From: Stutzerimonas stutzeri
Lineage (GTDB): Bacteria; Pseudomonadota; Gammaproteobacteria; Pseudomonadales; Pseudomonadaceae
Length of the DNA stretch: 64,000 bases
Assembly: GCF_002909485.1 (NCBI RefSeq)
Contig: NZ_PPXG01000006.1
Coordinates: 248,001-312,000, forward strand
Reading direction: 5' to 3'
The translations under genes and the position numbers were made by a program. This document shows, one piece after another, positions 11,284-20,223 of this stretch (positions within the stretch are counted from its first letter, which is position 1; each line of letters opens with the position of its first letter). Under the pieces are notes generated by a model. The model was not told where the DNA came from. It did not search any database and saw only the letters and a program-made list of their open reading frames with translations.

Positions 11284-12684
11284 TCAGCCCCCCTGCGGCA
11301 TGAAACGCACCCTCACCAGAAGGCCACCGAGCTCGCCCTGATCCAGGCTGATCTCGGCCCGATGGGCGCGGACGATCTCGCCGACGATGGCCAATCCCAA
11401 CCCGGCGCCATGCCCGCCAGTGTCACGGCGGTAGAAGCGCGCGAAAACGCGGTCATGCTCGGCAGCAGGAATGCCGGGGCCGTCGTCCTCCACCTCCAGC
11501 ACGGCGCCGTCGAGCACCCGTAGCACCACGTTGCCGCCGGTCAGCGTGTGCGCCAGCGCATTGTCCAGCAGGTTGCTCAGCAGCTCGCTGATCAGCGTCG
11601 GCTCGCCGTCGATCCACACCGGCGCGTCGGCCTCCAGGGCCAGGGCGACACCGCGCTTGTGGGCCAATGCCGCCATTGCCAGCCCCAGCTCGCGGGCCAG
11701 CTGCGACAGATCAAGACGCTGCGCACCGCCCTCGGCAATGGATTGCGCGCCGCTTTCGATACGCGCCAGTGAGAGCAGCTGGTTGGCCAGATGGATGACC
11801 TTGTCGGTGCTCTGCCCGGCATCTTCCAGAGTGCTTCGCCAGACCGCAGGTTCCGCTTCGCGCAGGCCCAGTTCGATCCGCGCCTTCAGCGCCGCCAATG
11901 GCGTGCGCAGCTCATGGGAGGCATCGGCGATGAAGCGCGCCTGGCGCTCGAACTGTCCGCGCAGACGCTCGGTGAACCCATTGAGGGCCGCCACCAGTGG
12001 CTTCAATTCACGTTGCACGCTGACCAGCGGCAGCGGTCGCAGATCGTCCGGGGCGCGCTCCTGCACCGCCTCGCTGAGCCGGCCCAACGGCCGCAGTGCG
12101 GCGCTGACCGCCAGCCATACCAGCACCAGCGCGGCAATCGCCATCAAGCCGACCCGCCACAGGGTATCGGTGAGCAGGCCACGCGCCATACGCTCGCGTG
12201 CGCCAAGGGTCTCTGCCACGCGGATCTCGGCGATGCCGTTGAGCTCCGGTTCGCTGACCGGTTGCAGCAGGCTCACAAGACGCACGCCCTGGCCCTGGAA
12301 CTCGCCGTCGTAGAAGCGCGCCAGCGCCGGGTAGTCATCGGTGCGCGGGACATCGGCACCGGGCGCCGGCAGGTGATCGTATCCGCTGACCAGACGGCCC
12401 TCGATATCCAGCACCTGGTAATAGATGCGTCCGGCACTGTCGTAGGCGAACGTGTCCAGCGCCACGTAGGGCACGTTCGCCCGCAGCTTGCCATCGTTCG
12501 CCACCAGACCATCGGCAATCGCCCTGGCCGAGGCCAATAGTGTGCGGTCGTAGGCGGTGTCGGCGGCGGCACGCCCGTTCCAGTAGGCGCTCCAGCCACT
12601 GAAGAGCAACAGCAGGGCGAGCAGGACTGCCAGACGGCGCAGCAGCCGCGCCCGCAGACTGCCGGCGACCACCGGCTCAGCCAT
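11284..12684 (-). CDS. tctE: Sensor histidine kinase TctE-like
   Basis: A 466-residue membrane sensor kinase. The first transmembrane helix lies at ~15-32. A periplasmic domain (~33-158) carries the sensor region, and a second helix lies at ~163-183. A HAMP-like linker is followed by the HisKA site FIADASHELRTPLAALKARI with the phosphorylated His, and the ATPase shows NLLDNALAHT, VEDDGPGIP and GHGAGLGLAIV. I chose the ATG at 12684, which overlaps the end of the response regulator gene by 8 bases; the longer frame adds only low-complexity residues read out of the regulator gene. Divergence from an OprD porin and tctCBA identifies it as the tricarboxylate-responsive TctE. Confidence 0.88.
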   Translation of the reverse strand: MAEPVVAGSLRARLLRRLAVLLALLLLFSGWSAYWNGRAAADTAYDRTLLASARAIADGLVANDGKLRANVPYVALDTFAYDSAGRIYYQVLDIEGRLVSGYDHLPAPGADVPRTDDYPALARFYDGEFQGQGVRLVSLLQPVSEPELNGIAEIRVAETLGARERMARGLLTDTLWRVGLMAIAALVLVWLAVSAALRPLGRLSEAVQERAPDDLRPLPLVSVQRELKPLVAALNGFTERLRGQFERQARFIADASHELRTPLAALKARIELGLREAEPAVWRSTLEDAGQSTDKVIHLANQLLSLARIESGAQSIAEGGAQRLDLSQLARELGLAMAALAHKRGVALALEADAPVWIDGEPTLISELLSNLLDNALAHTLTGGNVVLRVLDGAVLEVEDDGPGIPAAEHDRVFARFYRRDTGGHGAGLGLAIVGEIVRAHRAEISLDQGELGGLLVRVRFMPQGG

Positions 12685-13348
12685 CGAGCGCCTCGAGCAG
12701 ATAGCCCAGGCCGCGGAAGGTGACGATGCGTACCGGCTGGCCTTCCAGCTTTTTGCGCAAACGGTGGATGTAGATTTCGATGGCATCGGCGCTGGCGTCC
12801 TCGTCCAGGCCGAACACCTGGGCGGCGAGCTGGTCCTTGCTCATCACCCGTCCGGGACGGGCGATCAGCGCCTCAAGCACACCCTGCTCGCGGGACGTCA
12901 GCGTTAACGGCTCGTCGGCCAGACTGAAGCGCCGTGCATCCAGGTCGTAGACCAGCGCGCCGCAGCGCTGCTGGCGTTCACCCCCACCGACGCTGCGCCG
13001 CAGCAGTGCCTTGACCCGCGCTTCCAGCTCGGACAGTTCGAACGGCTTGGCCAGGTAATCGTCGGCCCCAAGGTTCAGTCCGTGCACGCGGTCGCTGACC
13101 TCACCGCGGGCGGTGAGCATCAGCACCGGCAGCGTCTTGCCGCGCTCGCGCAGACGAGCCAGCACCTGAAAGCCATCCAGGCGCGGCAGGCCAACGTCGA
13201 GAATCGCCAGTGCGTAATCCTCGCTGGCCAGCGCCAGATCGGCGGCGACGCCGTCTTGCAACAGGTCCACGGTCCAGCCGGCGGCGCGCAATGCCTGCGC
13301 CACGCTTTCGGCGAGCTGGGGGTGGTCCTCGACCAGAAGAATTCGCAT
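12677..13348 (-). CDS. tctD: Response regulator TctD-like (OmpR family)
   Basis: A 223-residue two-component regulator. The receiver domain (1-~118) has the acidic pocket EDH, phospho-acceptor Asp51 in LDVGLPRLDG, the LTARGE switch threonine and the YLAKPFE lysine. The C-terminal winged helix (~125-220) is of the OmpR/PhoB type, with EIYIHRLRKKLEGQPVRIV and RGLGYLLE. It is the first gene of the tctDE pair and is transcribed away from the porin-tctCBA operon, which it probably activates in response to citrate or other tricarboxylates. Confidence 0.92.
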   Translation of the reverse strand: MRILLVEDHPQLAESVAQALRAAGWTVDLLQDGVAADLALASEDYALAILDVGLPRLDGFQVLARLRERGKTLPVLMLTARGEVSDRVHGLNLGADDYLAKPFELSELEARVKALLRRSVGGGERQQRCGALVYDLDARRFSLADEPLTLTSREQGVLEALIARPGRVMSKDQLAAQVFGLDEDASADAIEIYIHRLRKKLEGQPVRIVTFRGLGYLLEALDG

Positions 13349-13529
13349 TGCCTGTCCTCTGCCATGGCGACGGGGCGCCAGTGTAGCGGTAGATCATCCA
13401 CCCCGCCGCTGGCTTTGAGCACTGAAAGGCTGGCGAAAGCTTGACCATCTAGGATCGCTCATAGGTGGCTCGAACCACCCCGCGCGGCGCATATCGCCGT
13501 CACAACAAAAACAATAGTGGAGATACACG
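13349..13529. promoter_or_regulatory. Divergent promoter region between tctD and the porin gene
   Basis: This 181-base spacer separates the regulator gene (minus) from the porin-tctCBA operon (plus) and must contain both promoters and the TctD binding sites. No clear direct repeats of the OmpR type could be picked out by eye. The porin ribosome site GTGGAG lies at its right end. Confidence 0.45.
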
Positions 13530-14792
13530 ATGCTGACTGCCGTCAGACGCTCACCCGTTCCTGCACGTCTCGCTCTCGCCGTTGCCGCCGCCTCGCTGGC
13601 CCCAGCGACTCAGGCCGCCTTTATCGAAGACAGCAGTGCGACCCTGCACACGCAGAACATCTACCTGAACCGCGACTTTCGCGAAGGCTCCGGCCAGTCC
13701 AAGCGCGAAGAGTGGACCCAGGGCTTCATTCTCGATGTCCAGTCCGGTTTCACCGAAGGCACTGTAGGCCTCGGCCTCGACGCCATGGGCATGCTTGGCA
13801 TCAAGCTGGATTCCGGTGGCGGCCGCGCCGGCACCGATCTCTTGCCGGTGCACGACGACGGCAGCACGCCGGACGAATTCAGCCGCCTGGGCCTGACCGC
13901 CAAGGCGAAGATCGCCGATACCGAGCTGCGCTATGGCTCGCACATTCCGGAGATGCCGGTGGTCAAGGCCAGCGACAGCCGCACGCTGCCGCAAGTGTTC
14001 GAGGGCGCCACCGTCACCTCGACGGACATCGAAGGCCTAACGCTGACCGGTGGCCGCCTGGACAAGGTGATCGACCGCGCCTCGACCAACTCCCAGGACC
14101 TGCAGCTGAACAACAAGAACAGCCGCTTCGCCAGTGCCGCCGAGGCCGACCACCTGACGTTCGCCGGGGCCGAGTACGCCTTCAACAAGAACCTCACCGG
14201 TCGTTACTACTATGGCGAACTGGACGATGTGTATCGCCAGCATTTCTTCGGCCTGCTGGCCGTCAAGCCGCTGACCGACAACTCGGCGCTGAGCGCGGAT
14301 CTGCGCGTAATGATCAGCGATGACACCGGTGCAGCCAATGCCGGCAAGATCGACAACCAGGCCTGGAATGGCATGTTTGGCTACAGCCTGGGCGGGCACA
14401 AGGTCAGCCTCGGCTACCAGCAGATGCGCGGCGACACCGGCTACGCCTACCTCGATGGCAGCGATCCGTTTCTGGTCAACTTCGTGCAGATCAACGACTT
14501 CGCCAACGCCGACGAGCGCTCCTGGCAGGCACGCTACGACTATAACTTCGCTGCCATGGGTATTCCCGGCCTGAGCTTCCTGACCCGTTACGTTTCCGGC
14601 GACAACGCCGAATACAACGGTGGCAACAACGGCAGCGAGTGGGAACGCGACATTGAGCTGAAGTACGTGGTGCAGAGCGGCCCGCTGAAGAATGTCGCGG
14701 TCCGTATGCGCAACGCCATGTTCCGCTCCGACTTCGCCCGCGACGCCGATGAGAATCGCCTGATCGTCAGCTACAGCCTGCCAATCTGGTAA
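13530..14792 (+). CDS. opdH: OprD-family outer-membrane porin (OpdH-like)
   Basis: A 420-residue outer-membrane channel with a long signal peptide ending near ATQA|AF. Typical OprD-family features are the early segment AFIEDSSATLHTQNIYLNRDF, the motif REEWTQGFILDVQSGFTEG, the strand VRMRNAMFRSDF near the end, and the C-terminal strand LIVSYSLPIW. The last residue is an aromatic Trp rather than the usual Phe. Its place between tctDE and tctCBA points to the tricarboxylate porin OpdH of Pseudomonas. The exact paralogue assignment is inferred from context. Confidence 0.87.
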   Translation: MLTAVRRSPVPARLALAVAAASLAPATQAAFIEDSSATLHTQNIYLNRDFREGSGQSKREEWTQGFILDVQSGFTEGTVGLGLDAMGMLGIKLDSGGGRAGTDLLPVHDDGSTPDEFSRLGLTAKAKIADTELRYGSHIPEMPVVKASDSRTLPQVFEGATVTSTDIEGLTLTGGRLDKVIDRASTNSQDLQLNNKNSRFASAAEADHLTFAGAEYAFNKNLTGRYYYGELDDVYRQHFFGLLAVKPLTDNSALSADLRVMISDDTGAANAGKIDNQAWNGMFGYSLGGHKVSLGYQQMRGDTGYAYLDGSDPFLVNFVQINDFANADERSWQARYDYNFAAMGIPGLSFLTRYVSGDNAEYNGGNNGSEWERDIELKYVVQSGPLKNVAVRMRNAMFRSDFARDADENRLIVSYSLPIW

Positions 14793-14826
14793 ACCCGGGC
14801 CACAATAAGAACTCCAGGAGACTCCC

Positions 14827-15801
14827 ATGAAAACCGCTCTCAGTCGTTTCGCCCTGCTCGGCTCCTGCCTGCTGCTCTCCAGCCAGTTGCTCGCCGAACC
14901 CAAGCGCCCCGAATGCATCGCTCCAGCCAAGCCCGGCGGCGGTTTCGACCTGACCTGCAAGCTCGCGCAAAGCGGCCTGAAGGACAGCGGCCTGCTCAAA
15001 GCGCCGATGCGCGTCACCTACATGCCAGGTGGGGTCGGCGCAGTGGCCTACAACGCGGTGGTCGCCCAGCGCGCGGCGGACCCCGCAACCATCACGGCTT
15101 TTTCCAGCGGTTCACTGCTCAACCTTGCCCAGGGCAAATTTGGTCGCTACGACGAGAATGCCGTGCGCTGGCTGGCGGGCGTGGGCACCGACTATGGCGC
15201 CATCACGGTACGCGCCGATGCGCCCTACCAGAACCTCGATGAGCTGATCGCCGCGGTGAAGAAGGACCCGACCAGTGTGGTGTTCGGCGCAGGCGCCACC
15301 ATCGGCGGCCAGGACTGGATGCAGACCGCTCTGATCGCACGTCAAGCAGGCATCGAACCGCAGAAGCTGCGCTATGTAGCCTTCGAAGGCGGTGGCGAAA
15401 CACTCACCGCCATGCTCGGCGGCCACGTCCAAGTCACCTCCAGCGGCCTGGGCGAGGTCACTCCACAACTGGCGGCCGGCAAGGTCCGGGTGCTCGCGGT
15501 GCTCTCCGATGAACGTCTGCCGGGTCGGCTAAACGACATTCCCACCGCCAAGGAACAGGGTTACGACATCAGCTGGCCAGTGATCCGCGGCTTCTACATG
15601 GGGCCGGAGGTGTCTGATGAGGACTTCAACTGGTGGAAGACCCAGTTCGACACCCTGCTCGCCGACGAGGACTTCGCCAAGCTGCGCGAGCAGCGCGACC
15701 TGTTCCCGCTGTCGATGACGGGCGATGAGCTCGAAGCGTTCGTCAGCAAGCAGGTGCAGGAGTACAAGGCCCTCGCCGGCGAGTTCGGCCTGATCAAGTA
15801 A
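14827..15801 (+). CDS. tctC: Tripartite tricarboxylate transporter binding protein TctC
   Basis: A 324-residue periplasmic binding protein with signal peptide MKTALSRFALLGSCLLLSSQ, cleaved after LLA. The mature N-terminus ECIAPAKPGGGFDLTCKLAQ is the TctC signature that closes over the carboxylates. VVFGAGATIGGQDW and AAGKVRVLAVLSDERLPG are further family landmarks. It lies 34 bases after the porin gene behind a GGAG site. It hands the substrate to TctA/TctB. Two cysteines (in PECIAP and DLTCKL) may form a disulfide in the periplasm. Confidence 0.93.
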   Translation: MKTALSRFALLGSCLLLSSQLLAEPKRPECIAPAKPGGGFDLTCKLAQSGLKDSGLLKAPMRVTYMPGGVGAVAYNAVVAQRAADPATITAFSSGSLLNLAQGKFGRYDENAVRWLAGVGTDYGAITVRADAPYQNLDELIAAVKKDPTSVVFGAGATIGGQDWMQTALIARQAGIEPQKLRYVAFEGGGETLTAMLGGHVQVTSSGLGEVTPQLAAGKVRVLAVLSDERLPGRLNDIPTAKEQGYDISWPVIRGFYMGPEVSDEDFNWWKTQFDTLLADEDFAKLREQRDLFPLSMTGDELEAFVSKQVQEYKALAGEFGLIK

Positions 15802-15807
15802 CCGAAC

Positions 15808-15835
15808 GCCCGGCCCGCGTTCTGTCGGGCCGGGC
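15808..15835 (+). promoter_or_regulatory. Strong hairpin between tctC and tctB
   Basis: GCCCGGCCCG pairs with CGGGCCGGGC in a 10-bp stem with an 8-base loop. No T run follows, so it is not an efficient intrinsic terminator. A hairpin after a binding-protein gene commonly blocks 3' exonucleases and raises the level of that message relative to the membrane subunits; that function is inferred here. Confidence 0.65.
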
Positions 15836-15889
15836 AGTTGACGCTCGGGCGCTGCCGCGCCAGGCCGTCGAATCCTGAGGTATCCCTTC

Positions 15890-16333
15890 ATGTACGTACG
15901 TGTCTTCGCCGCGGCGTGGCTGCTCGCCTGCGCCGGCCTCGCCCTGCTCGCCTGGGGCTTCGAGGCGCCCTTTGCCTACGACCCGGTTGGGCCGCGCGCC
16001 TACCCGCTGTTGCTGCTGTTTCTGATGACGTGCGGCGCACTGTGGCTGCTGCTCAAGCCGCACGGCGAGCCGACGCCCGCGTTCGACCGAGGCAGGGCCA
16101 AACGAGCCGTGCTGTGCGTGCTGGTTCTGCTGACCTACTCGCTGCTGTTCGAAATTCTCGGTTTCGTGATCAGCACCGCCCTGGCCGGTTTCGCCCTCGG
16201 TCTGCTGTTCAACGGTCGCCTGTGGCCCTGCGTGATCAGTGGTGCGCTGCTTGGCGCGCTGCTCTACGGGTTGTTCGATTACCTGCTGGACGTACCGCTG
16301 CCGCTTGGCCTGCTACGTCTGCTGGAGAGCTGA
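15890..16333 (+). CDS. tctB: Tripartite tricarboxylate transporter small membrane subunit TctB
   Basis: A 147-residue, very hydrophobic protein with four predicted membrane helices (~5-25, ~38-56, ~75-95 and ~110-135), the usual size and layout of TctB. It contains the family-like stretch AYDPVGPRAYPLLLLFLM near the first loop. It stops 1 base before the tctA start, so the two are probably translationally coupled. Confidence 0.9.
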   Translation: MYVRVFAAAWLLACAGLALLAWGFEAPFAYDPVGPRAYPLLLLFLMTCGALWLLLKPHGEPTPAFDRGRAKRAVLCVLVLLTYSLLFEILGFVISTALAGFALGLLFNGRLWPCVISGALLGALLYGLFDYLLDVPLPLGLLRLLES

Positions 16334-16334
16334 A

Positions 16335-17849
16335 ATGGAAACACTGAATTTCTTGATGCAGGGCTTCGATGTCGCCACGCGACCGACCAACCTGCTGGTG
16401 GCGCTGTTCGGCGCCTTCGTCGGCACCGTCGTTGGGCTGCTGCCGGGCCTCGGCCCGATCAACGGCGTGGCGCTGCTATTGCCACTGGCCTTCGCCCTCG
16501 GTCTGCCACCGGAAACCGCGCTGATCCTGCTCGCCGCGGTGTACCTGGGCTGCGAATACGGCGGGCGCATCTCGGCGATCCTGCTCAACGTCCCCGGCGA
16601 CGCCGCCGCGGTGATGACCACTCTCGACGGCTACCCGCTGGCACGTCAGGGCAAAGCAGGCATCGCGCTGTCACTGTCGGCAGTCAGCTCGTTCATCGGC
16701 AGCATCATCGCCACCTGTGGCGTGGTGCTGTTCGCCCCGCTACTGGCCAAGTGGGCAGTGGCCTTCGGCCCGGCCGAGTACTTCGTGCTGATGATCTTCG
16801 CCATCGCCTGCCTCGGCGGCATGGTGGGAGACAAGCCGGTGAAAACACTGATGGCCGCACTGATGGGCCTGGCCCTGGCGACGGTGGGCGTGGACTCGAC
16901 CACCGGGGTGTACCGCTTCACCTTCGGCAGCGTCAGCCTGTCGGACGGCATCCAGTTCGTCATCGTGGTGATCGGCTTCTTCAGCGTCAGCGAAGTCCTG
17001 TTGATGCTGGAGAAAACCCACAGCGGGCAGAAGGCGGTCAAGGCCAGCGGCCGGCTGCTGTTCAACTTCAAGGAATTCTGCTTCACGTTCTGGACCATGG
17101 TGCGCAGCGCCGTGGCCGGCTTCGTCATCGGCACGCTGCCGGGGGCCGGGGCGACCATCGCTAGCGCCATGACCTACATGAGCGAGAAGCGTATGGCCGG
17201 CGACAAGGGCCGCTTCGGCGACGGCGACCTGCGCGGCCTGGCCGCCCCGGAAGCCGCCAACAACGCCTCGGCGTGCGGCTCACTGATCCCCATGCTGACC
17301 CTGGGCGTGCCCGGCTCCGGCACCACGGCGGTGATGATCGGCGCGCTGACGCTGTACAACATCACCCCGGGGCCTTTGCTGTTCGAACAGCAACCCGATG
17401 TGGTTTGGGGCCTGATCGCCTCGCTGTTCATCGGTAATGTGATCCTGCTGATCATGAACATCCCGCTGGTGGGTCTGTTCTCGCGCATGCTCAGCGTGCC
17501 GAACTGGGTACTGGTGCCGACCATCACGGTGATCAGCATGGTCGGCGTGTATTCGGTGCACAGCACGGTATTCGACCTGGTACTGATGGTCGGGCTGGGC
17601 GTGTTCGGCTATATCCTGCGCAAGCTGGACTTCCCCTTGTCGGCCGTGATTCTCGGCTTCGTTCTCGGTGAACTGATGGAGGACAACCTGCGCCGCGCTC
17701 TGTCGATCTCCGCTGGCGAACTGGGCATCCTCTGGGGCAGCCCGATTACCCTTGCGCTGTGGGGGCTGACCGTGGCGATGCTGGCCATGCCGGGGTTGCG
17801 CTGGTATCTCAAGCGTCGTCGCGGCAACGTCGTCGAGGCGCAGGCCTGA
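16335..17849 (+). CDS. tctA: Tripartite tricarboxylate transporter large membrane subunit TctA
   Basis: A 504-residue inner-membrane permease with about twelve helices. Conserved TctA motifs are visible: GTVVGLLPGLGPINGVALLL at ~25, GCEYGGRISAILLNVPGD at ~70, GTLPGAGATIASAMTYMSEK at ~260 and the matching LGVPGSGTTAVMIGAL at ~320. The two glycine/proline-rich repeats are typical of the internal duplication in this family. The ATG at 16335 follows tctB by 1 base and removes a 32-residue out-of-place extension. It imports tricarboxylates with Na+ or H+ using TctC as receptor. Confidence 0.95.
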   Translation: METLNFLMQGFDVATRPTNLLVALFGAFVGTVVGLLPGLGPINGVALLLPLAFALGLPPETALILLAAVYLGCEYGGRISAILLNVPGDAAAVMTTLDGYPLARQGKAGIALSLSAVSSFIGSIIATCGVVLFAPLLAKWAVAFGPAEYFVLMIFAIACLGGMVGDKPVKTLMAALMGLALATVGVDSTTGVYRFTFGSVSLSDGIQFVIVVIGFFSVSEVLLMLEKTHSGQKAVKASGRLLFNFKEFCFTFWTMVRSAVAGFVIGTLPGAGATIASAMTYMSEKRMAGDKGRFGDGDLRGLAAPEAANNASACGSLIPMLTLGVPGSGTTAVMIGALTLYNITPGPLLFEQQPDVVWGLIASLFIGNVILLIMNIPLVGLFSRMLSVPNWVLVPTITVISMVGVYSVHSTVFDLVLMVGLGVFGYILRKLDFPLSAVILGFVLGELMEDNLRRALSISAGELGILWGSPITLALWGLTVAMLAMPGLRWYLKRRRGNVVEAQA

Positions 17850-17850
17850 G

Positions 17851-18873
17851 ATGCGGGGCACGTTGCCAGCCTGGTGGGCGACGCCACTGATCGGCGCGCT
17901 CGGCGGCTGGATGGCGACTCTGGCCAACTGGCCGCTGCCATGGATGGTCGGTTCGCTATTGGCAGTGATTGCGGTGCGCTGCAGTGGCTGGCTGGTGGGT
18001 GAAATTCCCCGCGGCCGCCAGACCGGCCAATGGATCGTCGCCAGTGCCATAGGCCTGCACTTCACCAGCGAGGTGATGCAACAGGTGCTTGCGCATTTCG
18101 GCGTTATCCTCGCCGGTGCGGTCGGGACCCTGCTGCTCGGCCTGATCGGCATTGCCATTCTGCTGCGCGCCGGCTGCGACCGCGCCACCGCGTTCTTCGC
18201 CAGCATGCCGGGCGGCGCCAGCGAGATGGTGGTATTGGCCAATCGGCACCAGGCCGAACCTGCGCGTGTCGCGGCGGCACACAGCCTGCGCTTGCTGCTG
18301 GTAGTACTGATCGTGCCGGCGCTGTTTACCTGGGGCTTGCCATCGATGGATGCCCCGCCGCCCGCACCGGTGAGCTGGGCCTGGCTGGCGCTGCTGCTTC
18401 CGGCTGGTGGCTTACTGGCGCTGCTCTGGCGTCGGCTAGGCCAACCCAACCCGTGGATGCTCGGGCCGCTGACTGCCTGCGCTGTGGCCAGCGTGGTGTT
18501 CGACCTGCACATCGGCCTGCCCGGCTGGGCCGGGGCCCTGGGCCAGTGGTTGATCGGCTGTTCGCTGGCCTGCCATTTCGACCGCCCGTTCTTTCGCAGT
18601 GCGCCAACGTTCCTCTTGCGCATTTTGCTATTCACGCTGCTGGCGATGCTCGTCGCCGCCGCGCTGGGTGGCGCTCTGGGATGGATGACCACACTGGATA
18701 AGGTATCGCTGATGCTCGGCATGATGCCCGGCGGGATCACCGAGTTGTGCCTGACGGCCGAGGCCTTGCAGCTCTCGGTAGCATTGGTCACAGCAGTGCA
18801 GGTGCTGAGGTTGTTTCTCGTGATGTTCCTGGCCGAGCCGCTGTTTCGATTCTGGCAACGCCGCTGGAGCTGA
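17851..18873 (+). CDS. AbrB-family membrane protein
   Basis: A 340-residue integral membrane protein of the AbrB family (often named AbrB duplication or ammonia monooxygenase-like). Each half has about five helices and ends in the typical glycine-rich motif: FASMPGGASEMVVLANRH in the first half and LGMMPGGITELCLTAEAL in the second. The start codon is 1 base after the tctA stop, so it is in the tct operon. Family members are often next to TctCBA genes, but their role is not established. It is not the DNA-binding AbrB. Confidence 0.85.
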   Translation: MRGTLPAWWATPLIGALGGWMATLANWPLPWMVGSLLAVIAVRCSGWLVGEIPRGRQTGQWIVASAIGLHFTSEVMQQVLAHFGVILAGAVGTLLLGLIGIAILLRAGCDRATAFFASMPGGASEMVVLANRHQAEPARVAAAHSLRLLLVVLIVPALFTWGLPSMDAPPPAPVSWAWLALLLPAGGLLALLWRRLGQPNPWMLGPLTACAVASVVFDLHIGLPGWAGALGQWLIGCSLACHFDRPFFRSAPTFLLRILLFTLLAMLVAAALGGALGWMTTLDKVSLMLGMMPGGITELCLTAEALQLSVALVTAVQVLRLFLVMFLAEPLFRFWQRRWS

Positions 18874-18993
18874 GCGGTTTGCGGAGCACCTGGCTTTCAA
18901 GCCGCTGATCAGCACTCTGCGCATCATCGGCAGCACGTGGCGCGCGGGGCACCTTGCCGAGCGCTCCGCTCTGTTCCAGCCGCCGCAGCAAAC

Positions 18994-20223
18994 TCAGCCA
19001 AAGAACCAGTAGCACACGCCAATAGCTGCCACGATCCCGACAAAATCCGCCACCAGCGCACAGCCCACGGCGTGCCGCGCACGCTGAATGCCCACCGCTC
19101 CGAAGTACACCGCCAGCACATAGAAGGTAGTTTCGGTACTGCCCTGCACCGTCGCCGCCACCAGTGCCGGAAAGCTGTCCACGCCTTGGCTCTGCATGGT
19201 CTCGATCAGCATCGCCCTCGCGGCGCTACCGGAGAACGGCTTGACCAGCGCAGTCGGCAATGCATCGACGAAGCGCGTGTCCCAACCGAACGCCTCCACC
19301 AGCCAGCGAATGCCCTCCAGGCCGAAATCCAGCGCACCGGATGCACGCAACGCACCGATCGCACAGAGCATGGCGATCAGATAGGGCAGCAGGCTTTTCG
19401 CGACATCAAAGCCTTCCTTCGCCCCTTCGACGAAGGCTTCGTACACCGGCACTTTTCGCAGCGCACCAACGATCAGAAAGGCGATGATCAGCCCGAACAG
19501 CGTCAAGTTACCGAGCAGCGATGACAACGAGCCCAGCGCCGTGACCGATAACTCGGCCAGCAGCGCCATGAAGCCCCCGAGCAACAGGGCACCGGGAATG
19601 AAATAGGCGAGCACCACCGGATCCCACAGGCGCAAACGCTGCATCAGCGCCACCGCCAGCAAGCCAGCCAGGGACGAGGCGCTGGTCGCCAGCAGGATCG
19701 GCAGGAACACCAGCGTCGGATCTTCCGCGCCCTGCTGCACGCGATACATGAAGATCGACACCGGCAATAACGTCAGCGACGAAGTGTTGAGCACCAGAAA
19801 GAGGATCTGCGCATTGCTCGCCACACTCGGCAGCGGGTTGAGCTCCTGCAGGGCCCGCATGGCCTTAAGCCCGATGGGTGTGGCGGCATTGTCCAGCCCT
19901 AAACCATTGGCGGCGAAGTTCAACGTGATCAACCCCAGCGCCGGATGGCCGGCCGGCACTTCAGGCATCAGACGGCGGAACAACGGACCCAGCAGGCGCG
20001 CAAGCAGTTCGATCAGCCCGGCTTTTTCGGCGATGCGCAAAAAACCCAGCCACAACGTCAGCGTGCCGAATAGCACGATCATCACTTCCACGGCCAATTT
20101 GGCCATGGCAAAAAGGCTCTCCACCAGCGCGGCAAAAACCGCAGGGTCGCCACCGATCAGCCAGCGCGCGAGGGCGGCAATCGCGGCAATCAGAAAAAAG
20201 CCCAGCCAGAGGCCGTTGAGCAT
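18994..20223 (-). CDS. Fused SpmA/SpmB-like nucleoside recognition (Gate) domain protein
   Basis: A 409-residue membrane protein with two Gate domains, equivalent to the spore maturation proteins A and B of Bacillus joined in one chain. The first half includes LNFAANGLGLDNAATPIGLKAM and the second YLIAMLCAIGALRASGALDF and DSFPALVAATVQGSTETTFY. Such fusions occur in many non-sporulating proteobacteria, where the function is unknown; a transport or gating role is suggested by the family. A -10-like TATCAT lies ~40 bases upstream of the ATG on the minus strand. Confidence 0.88.
   Translation of the reverse strand: MLNGLWLGFFLIAAIAALARWLIGGDPAVFAALVESLFAMAKLAVEVMIVLFGTLTLWLGFLRIAEKAGLIELLARLLGPLFRRLMPEVPAGHPALGLITLNFAANGLGLDNAATPIGLKAMRALQELNPLPSVASNAQILFLVLNTSSLTLLPVSIFMYRVQQGAEDPTLVFLPILLATSASSLAGLLAVALMQRLRLWDPVVLAYFIPGALLLGGFMALLAELSVTALGSLSSLLGNLTLFGLIIAFLIVGALRKVPVYEAFVEGAKEGFDVAKSLLPYLIAMLCAIGALRASGALDFGLEGIRWLVEAFGWDTRFVDALPTALVKPFSGSAARAMLIETMQSQGVDSFPALVAATVQGSTETTFYVLAVYFGAVGIQRARHAVGCALVADFVGIVAAIGVCYWFFG

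Noticed and set aside
17280..18791. 503-codon minus-strand frame across tctA and the AbrB-like gene
   Set aside because: It spans two well-supported genes in the antisense frame and has low-complexity composition.
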